Shown one piece after another: positions 1-8,815 of a stretch of 35,243 nt of DNA (position 1 is its first letter; the number at the start of each line of letters is the position of its first letter). The DNA is from Halothiobacillaceae bacterium. Its GTDB lineage: Bacteria > Pseudomonadota > Gammaproteobacteria > Halothiobacillales > Halothiobacillaceae. Under the pieces are notes generated by a model, which worked only from the letters and a program-made list of their open reading frames with translations, did not search any database and had not been told where the DNA came from. Where the stretch lies: the NCBI GenBank assembly GCA_006212015.1, contig SDAY01000011.1, positions 1 to 35,243 of the forward strand. Direction: 5' to 3'. The position numbers and the translations under genes were made by a program.

Positions 1-60
1 GGCATGTCGCACGATGGCATGGGAAAGGACGACATGAGCAAAGGCGGCATGGGTAAATAA
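1..60 (+). CDS. 3' end of a small Met/Gly/Lys/Asp-rich repeat protein (MxKDx-like), truncated by the window start
   Basis: Frame 1 reads GMSHDGMGKDDMSKGGMGK followed by TAA at 58-60; low-complexity Met/Lys/Asp pattern. Confidence 0.6.
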   Translation, partial: GMSHDGMGKDDMSKGGMGK

Positions 61-197
61 CCCGGCCCATGGGCCGCTGCGCGTGAGCTCATGGATTGAG
101 CTCGCGCAATGCGCCGCGAATCTGCCGAACCCCTGCGATCCGCTGGGTGGGCGGTGCATAGGCCAGTCGCAGGCCGCTGCACCGTGCGCTCAGCGGA

Positions 198-1763
198 TCA
201 TGTCGTATGGAAAATGGCCATCAGTTCGGCGATCTGTCCTTCGGCGGGCGCATCGCAGCGCATCGGCAGGGCTACCCGCTTTTCCTCATCACCCAACGGC
301 TCCGCGCCTTGCAGCTGGGCATGGAGCACATCCAGGGTGGCCTCCGATGGGTCGCCGCCGGCCTTGGCGCGGGCCAGCAGGCGCTGGCGCAGCAGCGCCT
401 CCGGACAGTGCATGGAGAGGATGTTGAAAGGCACGTGGAGCCTTTCGGTCAGCGCGCGGGCGGCTTGGCGGGGATCGGCCTTGAGGTAGGTGGCATCGAG
501 AATGACACCAAAGCCGGACTTGATCAGGTCTTCCGCGAGCTTCAGCAGGCGGGCGTAGGTCTGCTCGGTGGCTTGTGGGGCGTAGCGGCCGGTGAACAAC
601 GTGTCTTCACCACGCTCCGGGAACAGCCGCTGGCGCTCGATGTCGGAACGGATGCGGATCAGGCCCGCGCTCTCGGCCAGGATCAACGCGGCATGGCTCT
701 TGCCGCTGCCGGAAAACCCGTGGGTGATGAGCAGGCGCGGGCTGCCCGTCCGGGTATAGGTCTCGGCCAGATCGGCATAGCGGGCATAACGCGCGCGGGC
801 CTCGGCCACCTGCTCCGGGGTGCCGCCGAAGGCGACGCCGAGCAGGGCGACCTTGGCGCGCACCATGGCGCGGTAGGCCTGGTAGAAGCGCAGCAGCTCC
901 AGCCCCGCATAGTCGCCGGTCCGTTCCAGATAGCGGTTGAGCAGGCGGCAGGCATGGGCGGGCAGCTGGCGGTCTTCCAGGTCCATGAGCAGGAAGGCCA
1001 GCTCGCTCATGGCGTCGATCCAGCGGAAGCTGTCGTTGAACTCGATGGCGTCGAAGATGACGATGTTGCCATCCACCCGGGCCATGTTGCCGAGGTGCAT
1101 GTCGCCGTGCAGTTCGCGCACGAAGCCATTGCGCTTGCGCGCGGCGAGGGTGTCCCCAAGGCGCGCGTAGGCGGCCTCGGTCCACAGGCGCAGGCGTTCG
1201 AGTTGCTCGTGGCGCGCCGAATCGGCCGGGTCGAGCAGCGGCTCGATCTGCTCGAAGTTCTGCGCCATGGGGACGTGGACCGTGGCGGGTTCGCCAAGCG
1301 CGCTGTCCATCGCCACCACGGGCGCGGCGGCGTGGAAGGCGGTGATGCGCTCGGCCAGCTCGTCCATGCGCGCAAGCGGCAGGCCCTCGCGGGTCAGGAC
1401 CTCGTCGAGCTGGGCGCCGTCCGGGAAACGCCGCATCACCACCGCGGCCTCGATCAGATCACCCGTGCCATCGAAATGCGGGGCTTCCGGGGTGCCGCGA
1501 ATCTCGGCGACCTCAAGATACAGCCCGCCACCGAGCGCGCGGTTCAGGCGCAGTTCCTCATGGCAGAAATGGATGCGCCGGTTCAGGTCGGTGAAGTCGA
1601 GGAAGCCGAAGTCGACCGGCTTCTTGAGCTTCCAGGCGCGCTCACCCGCAAGGATGACCGAGGAGATATGCGTCTCGATCAGGCGCGCCGCCGGGTCGCG
1701 GTCCCGGAGTTGCTTGAGAAGGGCTTGGACGAGGGTGCGATGGTTGTCGAGGGCGGCGGACAT
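198..1763 (-). CDS. Bifunctional aminoglycoside phosphotransferase-like / P-loop kinase protein
   Basis: 521 aa ORF. N-terminal APH-like catalytic motif HGDMHLGN...IVIFDAIEFND; C-terminal Walker A GFSGSGKS. Confidence 0.85.
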   Translation of the reverse strand: MSAALDNHRTLVQALLKQLRDRDPAARLIETHISSVILAGERAWKLKKPVDFGFLDFTDLNRRIHFCHEELRLNRALGGGLYLEVAEIRGTPEAPHFDGTGDLIEAAVVMRRFPDGAQLDEVLTREGLPLARMDELAERITAFHAAAPVVAMDSALGEPATVHVPMAQNFEQIEPLLDPADSARHEQLERLRLWTEAAYARLGDTLAARKRNGFVRELHGDMHLGNMARVDGNIVIFDAIEFNDSFRWIDAMSELAFLLMDLEDRQLPAHACRLLNRYLERTGDYAGLELLRFYQAYRAMVRAKVALLGVAFGGTPEQVAEARARYARYADLAETYTRTGSPRLLITHGFSGSGKSHAALILAESAGLIRIRSDIERQRLFPERGEDTLFTGRYAPQATEQTYARLLKLAEDLIKSGFGVILDATYLKADPRQAARALTERLHVPFNILSMHCPEALLRQRLLARAKAGGDPSEATLDVLHAQLQGAEPLGDEEKRVALPMRCDAPAEGQIAELMAIFHTT

Positions 1764-1826
1764 GGCGGGCCTGCATAAGTTAAGATGCCGGAAGCATAAA
1801 TCACCCTTACGACCGCATCCATTCCC

Positions 1827-4154
1827 ATGACTTCAAGGCGACCTGCCTCGTCCTTCGGGCGCAAGCTGTTCATCACCCTGTTCAAGCTCGGCCTTGCACT
1901 GGCGCTGGTGGGTGGCCTGCTCCTCGCCCTCTACGCCACGCACCTTGATCGCACCGTGCAGGAGCGCTTTTCCGGCAGCCTGTGGGCGCTGCCGGCCAAG
2001 GTCCATGCCCGGGCGATGGAGCTGTGGGTCGGCCTGCCGCTGGCCCCGGCCCAGCTTGAGCGCGAATTGGCCCGCCTCGGATACCAATCGACCAGTGCCG
2101 ATCCGCAGCCTGGCCAGTACCGGAAGATTGGGGTGGATTACGCGATCCATGCCCGTCGCGCCCAGCATTTCGATGGCGAAGAGCCCGAGCGGCTGCTTCG
2201 GATCCGTTTCGAGCGCAACCAGGTCGCCGGCCTGTGGGATGCAAACCGCAGGGCGGTTGCCCTGGCGCGGCTCGATCCACCGGTGATCGGCAGTTTCTAC
2301 CCGGACAAGCAGGAAGACCGCGTCCTGCTGCGTCTGCAGGACACCCCGCCGCTGTTGGTCAATACCCTGCTTGCGGTCGAGGACCAGTCGTTCTTCGATC
2401 ACCACGGCGTCAACCCCTGGGCCATCCTGCGCGCCATGGTCATCAACCTGTACAGCGGACAGGTGAGCCAGGGGGGCAGCACCATCACCCAGCAGCTGGC
2501 GAAGAACTTCTTCCTCAGCAACGAGCGCACCTTCTCGCGCAAGCTGACCGAGCTGATCATGGCGATCGAGCTGGAGCTGCACTACAGCAAGGAGCAGATC
2601 CTCGAGGCCTATCTCAACGAGGTGTGGCTGGGGCAGGACGGCAACCGCGCCATCCACGGCTTCGGACTTGCCAGCGAGTTCTATTTCGGCCGGCCGGTGA
2701 ACGAACTGCCGCCCGAACAGATCGCCCTGCTGATCGGCATGGTCAAGGGCGCGGCCTACTACAACCCGCGTCGCAACGAGGAGCGCGCCCTCGGCCGTCG
2801 CAACGTGGTGCTGGGCGTGATGGCCGAGCAGGGGCTGATCAGCGAGGATCAGCGGGATGCCCTGCGCCAGCGCGGGCTGGGTATCACCGCCACGGCCAAC
2901 GCGGGGCAGGGCGCACATCCGGCCTTCATGCAGCTGGTGCGTCAGCAGCTGACGCGGGAATACGACGAGCAGGCGCTGCGTACCCTGGGGCTGCGCATCT
3001 ACACCACGCTGGACCCGGAAGCGCAGATGCAGGCGGAACAGGCCGTCGCCGCCCAGTTGCCGCTGCTGGAGAAGGCGCGCAAGCTGCCGGCGAACAGCCT
3101 GCAGGCGGCGGTCATCGTCACCGAGCCGACCTCGGGCGAGGCCTTGGCGGTGGTCGGCGATCGTGATCCGCGCTTCGACGGCTTCAATCGTGCGCTGGAC
3201 GCCCATCGCCCGATCGGCTCCCTGGTCAAGCCGGCCATCTACCTCACCGCACTGGAGCAGCCCCAGCGCTACGGCCTGGGGACGCTGATCGAGGATGCGC
3301 CGTTGACCCTGGAGCAGCCCGGCAGCCCGCCCTGGTCGCCGGAGAACTACGACCACCAGCATCGCGGCCAGGTGCCTGTGTTTCGCGCACTGGCGCATTC
3401 GCTCAACCTGCCCGCCGTGCGGGTGGGCCTGGATGTCGGTGTCGACAACGTGGCCTCGACCCTGCGTCGACTCGGTGGTGCGCCGCCGGACAAGCCGACG
3501 CCGGCGATGTTGCTGGGCGCGGTCGACATGGCGCCGATCGAGGTGGCGCAGATGTACCAGACCCTCGCCGCCGGCGGCTTCCAGACCCCGCTGCGCGCCA
3601 TTCGCGCGGTGCTCGATGCGGATGGCCGTCCGCTCGCCCGTTACGCGCTGACCGTGCGCCAGGCCGCCCAACCCGCGCCGACCTTCCTCGTGACCCACGC
3701 CATGCAGGGCACGGTCCGCGAGGGCACCGCCGCCGCGCTGGGCAAGGCCCTGCCGGGGCTGCAACTGGCGGGCAAGACCGGCACCACCAATGATCTGCGC
3801 GACAGCTGGTTTGCCGGTTTCTCGGCGGATCGCCTGGCCGTGGTCTGGGTCGGGCGCGATGACAACCAGCCGACCAAGCTGACCGGCGCGAGCGGGGCGC
3901 TGCCCATCTTCACCCAGCTGATGAAGGCCCTGCCGCAGCAGCCGCGATCCGCCCAGGCCCCGGCCGGGATCGAATGGGCGGGCATCGACCCGAGCACGGG
4001 CCTGCTGGCGCCGCCGGGCTGTCCGGGCATGGTCCAGTTGCCCTATGTCGAGGGTGCCGCGCCGCGTGATGTCAGCGGCTGCGGCGACGCGCCGATGGAC
4101 AGCGGCAGCAATGAAGAATCCCTGATCGACTGGTTCAACCGTCTCATTCCATGA
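1827..4154 (+). CDS. mrcB: Penicillin-binding protein 1B (bifunctional transglycosylase/transpeptidase)
   Basis: 775 aa; N-terminal TM segment, GT51 motifs EDQSFFDHHGVNPWAILRA and QGGSTITQQLAKNFFL, transpeptidase motif KTGTTND. Confidence 0.95.
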   Translation: MTSRRPASSFGRKLFITLFKLGLALALVGGLLLALYATHLDRTVQERFSGSLWALPAKVHARAMELWVGLPLAPAQLERELARLGYQSTSADPQPGQYRKIGVDYAIHARRAQHFDGEEPERLLRIRFERNQVAGLWDANRRAVALARLDPPVIGSFYPDKQEDRVLLRLQDTPPLLVNTLLAVEDQSFFDHHGVNPWAILRAMVINLYSGQVSQGGSTITQQLAKNFFLSNERTFSRKLTELIMAIELELHYSKEQILEAYLNEVWLGQDGNRAIHGFGLASEFYFGRPVNELPPEQIALLIGMVKGAAYYNPRRNEERALGRRNVVLGVMAEQGLISEDQRDALRQRGLGITATANAGQGAHPAFMQLVRQQLTREYDEQALRTLGLRIYTTLDPEAQMQAEQAVAAQLPLLEKARKLPANSLQAAVIVTEPTSGEALAVVGDRDPRFDGFNRALDAHRPIGSLVKPAIYLTALEQPQRYGLGTLIEDAPLTLEQPGSPPWSPENYDHQHRGQVPVFRALAHSLNLPAVRVGLDVGVDNVASTLRRLGGAPPDKPTPAMLLGAVDMAPIEVAQMYQTLAAGGFQTPLRAIRAVLDADGRPLARYALTVRQAAQPAPTFLVTHAMQGTVREGTAAALGKALPGLQLAGKTGTTNDLRDSWFAGFSADRLAVVWVGRDDNQPTKLTGASGALPIFTQLMKALPQQPRSAQAPAGIEWAGIDPSTGLLAPPGCPGMVQLPYVEGAAPRDVSGCGDAPMDSGSNEESLIDWFNRLIP

Positions 4155-4789
4155 AAACACACGCCATGAACACCCTTCGTTTTACCCTGGCCGCCAGTGC
4201 GGCCCTGATGCTGGCGGCCTGTTCCTCGCCCTCCGTGCGCCAGTCGATCGAGCGCCAGCCCGTGGTCAAACCCCTGCCCGCGCCCGTGCCGGCCGCGCCG
4301 AAGGAACCGGTGGTGCGCACCTTGCCGGGCAGTGGCCTGAAAGAGTCGCCCCTCAGCGTGAAGCCCTTGCCGCAGATCGCCCCGCCACCGATGCCTGCGG
4401 CACCCATGGCGCCATCGGTCGAGCGTGCGCCAGTGACCGAATTGCCCGCTCTACAGCCGGACATGCAAGCGCCCGCGGCGGCAGCGGTTCAACTGGCGCT
4501 TGCCACCCCCGCGCCGTCGGGCGGGGCGGCCGCCAAGGCGCTGGCCAGTCGCGCGGACGAGCAGATGCGCGCGAATGACCCGATGGGCGCGGCGGCGAGC
4601 CTTGAGCGCGCCCTGCGCATCGAGCCGAACAACGCCGGCCTGTGGTCGCGCCTGGCCGAGGTGCGTCTGCGCCAGGGCGACAAGGCGCAGGCCGAGCAGC
4701 TCGCGCTCAAGTCCAACGGCCTGGCGGGCGCCGATGCCGCGCTGCGGGCGCGCAACGACCGGATCATCGCCCAGGCGCGCGGTCGATGA
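4151..4789 (+). CDS. TPR-repeat lipoprotein, candidate LpoP-type PBP1b activator
   Basis: Signal peptide with lipobox (LMLAACSS), Pro-rich linker, C-terminal TPR-like segment (AAASLERALRIEPNNAGLWSRLAEVRLRQGDKAQAEQLALKS). ATGA overlap with the mrcB stop; alternative ATG at 4166. Confidence 0.8.
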   Translation: MKTHAMNTLRFTLAASAALMLAACSSPSVRQSIERQPVVKPLPAPVPAAPKEPVVRTLPGSGLKESPLSVKPLPQIAPPPMPAAPMAPSVERAPVTELPALQPDMQAPAAAAVQLALATPAPSGGAAAKALASRADEQMRANDPMGAAASLERALRIEPNNAGLWSRLAEVRLRQGDKAQAEQLALKSNGLAGADAALRARNDRIIAQARGR

Positions 4790-4816
4790 GCCGGCAGGCT
4801 CCGTTCTGACGAGGGC

Positions 4817-6745
4817 ATGCGCATGGATACCGCCCCCTCCGAACTGCTCGGTCCGCACGGCCCCTTCGCCGAGGCCAATCCCAACTTCGCGGTGCGCGCG
4901 CCGCAGCGCGAGATGGCGGATGCTGTGGCCGAGGCGCTCGATGCGCAATCCACCCTGGTGGTCGAGGCCGGCACGGGGGTGGGCAAGACCTTCGCCTACC
5001 TCGTGCCCGCCATGCTCCACCCCGGCAAGGTGATGATCGCCACCGCGACCCGCCACCTGCAGGACCAGCTCTTCCTCAACGACCTGCCGCGGGTCAAGGC
5101 CATCCTCGGCGCCAGCCGCGACGCGGCCCTGCTCAAGGGGCGCTCCAACTACCTGTGCCGCTACCGGCTGGAGGGCGCGCAGACACTCGAATTCATCCGC
5201 TCCGGCGAGCTGCGCGAGCAGTTGCGCACCATCGGCGACTGGACCATGCGCACCCGGACGGGGGATCTCGCCGAGTGCGAGGGCGTGCCGGAGGGCTCGC
5301 CGATCTGGGGCATGGTCACCTCGACCACCGACAACTGCCTGGGCAGTGACTGCCCCAACTTCCAGGACTGCTTCGTGTTCGAGGCCCGCCGGCGGGCGCA
5401 GGAAGCGGATCTCGTGGTCATCAACCACCACCTGTTCTGCGCCGATGCGGCGCTGCGCGAGGAGGGTTTCGGCGAATTCCTGCCGGACTGCGACGCGCTG
5501 ATCTTTGACGAGGCGCACCAGCTGCCGGAGATCGCCAGCGCCTTCGCCGGCGAGACCCTGACCTCGCGCCAGCTGCTCGACCTTGCCCGCGACACGGTCA
5601 ACGAGCAGATGCGCGACGCGCCCGAGATGGCCGCCCTGCGCGATCTTGCCGCCGCGCTGGAGAAGGCGACGGCCGATTTCCGCATCGCCTTCGAGCTGCG
5701 CAGCCAGCGCGACGCATGGAGCGCGGTGCGCGAGCACGCGCCGCTGGTGGATGCCTTGCACACACTTGAGCAGGCCCTCGCCGAGCTGCGTGCCGGGCTG
5801 GAACTGGCCGCGCCGCGCGGCAAGGGGCTGGAGAACGCGCAGAAGCGCGCCGAGGCTATGCTTGCCCTGTTCGCCCGTTTCTCGCAGGCGGACAACAGCG
5901 AGGAGGTGCTCTGGTACGAGCTGAGCGCGCGCGGCTTTGCCCTGCATGCCACGCCGGTGGATGCGGCCGCGGGCCTCGCCCGCGCCCTGCATGGTCAGCC
6001 GCGCGCGCTGGTGTTCACCTCCGCCACCCTCTCCGCGGGGGGGCGGTTCGAGTTCTTCACCCGCCGCGTCGGGCTGGGCAAGGACGCCAAAACCCTGCGC
6101 CTGGACAGTCCCTACGACTATCCGCGCAACGCCTTGCTCTACCACCCGCCCGGCATGCCGGAGCCCAACAGCCCGGCCTACACGCGCGCCGTGGTCGAGG
6201 CCGCGCTGCCGGCGCTGGAGGCCAGCCGGGGCCGTGCCTTCATGCTGTTCACCAGCCACCGCGCGTTGAAGGAGGCCGAACAACTGCTGCGCAACCGCCT
6301 GACCCATCCCCTGCTGGTGCAGGGCGAGATGCAGCGACACCGCCTGATCGAGCGCTTCCGCGAACTGGGCGATGCCGTGCTGCTCGGCACCCAGAGCTTC
6401 TGGGAGGGCGTGGACGTGCAGGGCGAGGCGCTGAGCCTGGTCATCATCGACAAGCTGCCCTTCGCCATGCCGGACGATCCGGTGCTCAAGGCGCGCATGG
6501 ACGCGATGCGCAAGCAGGGGCTGGAGCCCTTCCCGCATTTCCAGCTGCCGCAGGCCATCCTGACCCTCAAGCAGGGGGCGGGGCGGCTGATCCGGGGCGA
6601 ACAGGATCGCGGCGTGCTGATGCTCTGCGATCCACGCCTGCGCTCCAAGGGATATGGCAAGCAGTTCCTCGACAGCCTGCCGCCGATGCGGCGCACGCAG
6701 TCGCTGGAAGCCGTTCGTGATTTCTTTGGCAAGGCGGAAAATTGA
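4817..6745 (+). CDS. ATP-dependent DNA helicase, DinG/YoaA (XPD-like) family
   Basis: 642 aa; Walker A VEAGTGVGKTFAYLVP, DEAH-box (IFDEAHQLPEIA), clustered Cys residues (CLGSDCPNFQDC), C-terminal motif QGAGRLIRGEQDRG. Confidence 0.9.
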   Translation: MRMDTAPSELLGPHGPFAEANPNFAVRAPQREMADAVAEALDAQSTLVVEAGTGVGKTFAYLVPAMLHPGKVMIATATRHLQDQLFLNDLPRVKAILGASRDAALLKGRSNYLCRYRLEGAQTLEFIRSGELREQLRTIGDWTMRTRTGDLAECEGVPEGSPIWGMVTSTTDNCLGSDCPNFQDCFVFEARRRAQEADLVVINHHLFCADAALREEGFGEFLPDCDALIFDEAHQLPEIASAFAGETLTSRQLLDLARDTVNEQMRDAPEMAALRDLAAALEKATADFRIAFELRSQRDAWSAVREHAPLVDALHTLEQALAELRAGLELAAPRGKGLENAQKRAEAMLALFARFSQADNSEEVLWYELSARGFALHATPVDAAAGLARALHGQPRALVFTSATLSAGGRFEFFTRRVGLGKDAKTLRLDSPYDYPRNALLYHPPGMPEPNSPAYTRAVVEAALPALEASRGRAFMLFTSHRALKEAEQLLRNRLTHPLLVQGEMQRHRLIERFRELGDAVLLGTQSFWEGVDVQGEALSLVIIDKLPFAMPDDPVLKARMDAMRKQGLEPFPHFQLPQAILTLKQGAGRLIRGEQDRGVLMLCDPRLRSKGYGKQFLDSLPPMRRTQSLEAVRDFFGKAEN

Positions 6746-6842
6746 TAGCCACAGGCTATCGTTACGATTGATTCATTTCACAGCAGATGGATGTTGGATG
6801 GGCTAAGGTTAGTCCTGTCACTCATTCGATGGGAGAAATGTC

Positions 6843-7340
6843 ATGGCGCATAAAAAATCAGCCCCGGTCAGTGCCATCAATATCGGTCTGGACGACAAGC
6901 AGCGTGAGACGATTGCCGCGGGTCTTGCCAGCCTGCTGGCGGATTCCTACTCGCTGTTCCTGATGACCCACAACTTCCACTGGAACGTGGTCGGGCCGCA
7001 GTTCAGGAGCCTGCACATCATGTTCGAGGAGCAGTACACCGAGCTGTTCGCCGCGGTGGACGAGATCGCCGAGCGCATCCGTTCGCTGGGCGTCGAGGCG
7101 CCGGGCACCTTCAGTCAGTTCGAGAAACTGGCCTCGTTCACCATCCCCGAGGACAGGCTGGATGCGCATGGCATGCTGGTCGAGATGGTGAAGGGGCAGG
7201 AGGCGGTGGTGCGCACCGCGCGCAATACCTTGCCGATCGCCGACAAGGCCAATGATCAGCCGACCATTGACCTGCTGACCCGGCGCATGGAAATCCACGA
7301 AAAGAATGCCTGGATGCTGCGCGCCATGACCCAGGGGTGA
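6843..7340 (+). CDS. dps: Dps family DNA-protecting ferritin-like protein
   Basis: 165 aa; ferroxidase-type motif THNFHWNVVGPQFRSLHIMFEEQYTELFAAVDEIAERIRSLG. Confidence 0.92.
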   Translation: MAHKKSAPVSAINIGLDDKQRETIAAGLASLLADSYSLFLMTHNFHWNVVGPQFRSLHIMFEEQYTELFAAVDEIAERIRSLGVEAPGTFSQFEKLASFTIPEDRLDAHGMLVEMVKGQEAVVRTARNTLPIADKANDQPTIDLLTRRMEIHEKNAWMLRAMTQG

Positions 7341-7374
7341 TGGTCACGTCCCGTCAGCTGACGCCGTTGAGATT

Positions 7375-7403
7375 GGGCAGGGCCTGTCAGGCCCTGCCCT
7401 TTT
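7375..7403 (+). terminator. Intrinsic terminator of dps
   Basis: GGGCAGGGCC-TGTCA-GGCCCTGCCC (10-bp perfect stem, 5-nt loop) followed by TTTT. Confidence 0.85.
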
Positions 7404-8568
7404 GCGTGCCTTTCGAGCTTTGCTCGAGGGTTCGCTGGTAAAAGTCGACCAGTCGGGCGGCGACCTGGTCTTCCTGCCAGGCATCGGCGGCGATGACGGC
7501 TCGAGCCGCAAGCTGGGCGGCAAGATGCGGGTGGGTGAGCAGCTCAAGCACCCGCTCGGCAAACCCATGAACCTGATGGGGGGCGACCAGACAACCTTCA
7601 CCCTCGTGGACAATGTCCCGTGTCCCCATCTCCGCAACCGACACCACCGGGGTGCCCAAGGCGAGGGCCTCGATCAGCACCAGCCCCTGGGTTTCGGTGG
7701 TGGACGCGAAGACAAAGGCATGGGCCGCACGGTAGAGCGCCTGCAGCGAGCCATCGCGAGGCATGTAGCCGACAAAGCGCACCTTGTCCGTCAGCCCCAT
7801 CTGTTCGACCTTCCTCCGCAGGCGCTTCTCGGCCGGACCTTCGCCAGCCAGGACGAGGCATGCATCGGGCCGCTGCTTGAGCACCTGCTGGAACATGTCG
7901 ATCAGCAGGTCGATGTTTTTTTCGAACGCCAGTCGGCCGACAAACAGAAGCATGGCCTGGTCGGCACCCAGTCCGAGCGCCGGGCGCGGATCGGCGGCCT
8001 GCGGTTCGCGCCAGGCGTCCAGGTCGATGCCGGTAGGGATGACCTCCACAGGTGTGGTCACGCCATAGGCCAGCAGGCGATCACGCATGGCGTGCGAGGG
8101 CGAGATCAGGGCATCCACGGCGTTGCCCTGGCTCGCGGTCAGGCGACGCGCGGCCAGACGCAAGAGGACGCCCGGCAGGAAGGGGATGTAATGCTCGAGA
8201 TACTGTTCGAAAAAGGTGTGGTAGGTCTCGACCACGGGCAGGCCGCGCGCGCGCGCCATCCGCGTTCCGGCGTAGTGCGCGGCAAACGGGGTATGAATGT
8301 GGACGAGGTCGAAACGGTTCGGATCAAGTGCCCCCAGCAGCCGATTGAGTGTGCCCCAGTGCATGAACCGGTCTTCCGCATCGAGCAGGACGGTACGCCC
8401 TGGTACGCGCAGCAAGCGTTCGTCATCGTGCATGGCCTGGGGGTAGGCGGGGGCGATCAGGGTGACTTCGTGACCGAGTTTTTCGAGGGCATGCCGCGTG
8501 GTGTGTATGGATGTGGAAACGCCGTTCACACGCGGGAAATAGACGTCCGAAATCATCAGCAGACGCAT
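7387..8568 (-). CDS. Glycosyltransferase family 4 protein
   Basis: MRLLMISDVYFPRVNGVSTSIHTTRHALEKLGHEV start with AAGGAGAG just upstream; C-terminal GT-B motif ATTETQGLVLIEALALGTPVVSV. The longer ORF to 8679 is unlikely to be the true start. Confidence 0.88.
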   Translation of the reverse strand: MRLLMISDVYFPRVNGVSTSIHTTRHALEKLGHEVTLIAPAYPQAMHDDERLLRVPGRTVLLDAEDRFMHWGTLNRLLGALDPNRFDLVHIHTPFAAHYAGTRMARARGLPVVETYHTFFEQYLEHYIPFLPGVLLRLAARRLTASQGNAVDALISPSHAMRDRLLAYGVTTPVEVIPTGIDLDAWREPQAADPRPALGLGADQAMLLFVGRLAFEKNIDLLIDMFQQVLKQRPDACLVLAGEGPAEKRLRRKVEQMGLTDKVRFVGYMPRDGSLQALYRAAHAFVFASTTETQGLVLIEALALGTPVVSVAEMGTRDIVHEGEGCLVAPHQVHGFAERVLELLTHPHLAAQLAARAVIAADAWQEDQVAARLVDFYQRTLEQSSKGTQKGRA

Positions 8569-8628
8569 GCGCTCTCCTTGTGGAGCTGATAGGCGGTTAA
8601 AACCGGGTATTGTTTGACGAAAACATGA

Positions 8629-8648
8629 CAGGGCCATGAATGGCCCTG
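8629..8648 (-). terminator. Inverted repeat, possible terminator of the DUF1631-PilZ unit
   Basis: CAGGGCCAT-GA-ATGGCCCTG (9-bp arms); on the minus strand it is followed by TCATGTTTT, an imperfect T-tract. Confidence 0.45.
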
Positions 8649-8815
8649 GGGGTCTTGATCCCGACGCCCTGCCCGCCATTCCGGGCCGCGATGCTCGAGC
8701 CGTCGGCGAACGCGGCGTGGAATAAGGCGCGCATGCGCGATCAGGTGGCGGAGGCCCATCGGCTGATCGGAGCAGGGCAGGGCATGGGCAGGATCATCCC
8801 TCCGATCCGAGGGCT

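Noticed and set aside
1833-4160. Very long antisense ORFs mirroring real genes (e.g. 1833-4160 -, 4451-6538 -, 207-1778 +, 11240-13246 +, 26497-28860 -)
   Set aside because: Each lies opposite a confidently identified conserved gene; in high-GC DNA with G/C-rich third positions, antisense frames stay open. Their translations are low-complexity (H/Q/R/G/A-rich) with no recognisable domain.
7352-7363. Palindrome CGTCAGCTGACG after the dps stop codon
   Set aside because: Only 12 bp with no supporting context; the adjacent strong terminator explains the region better.
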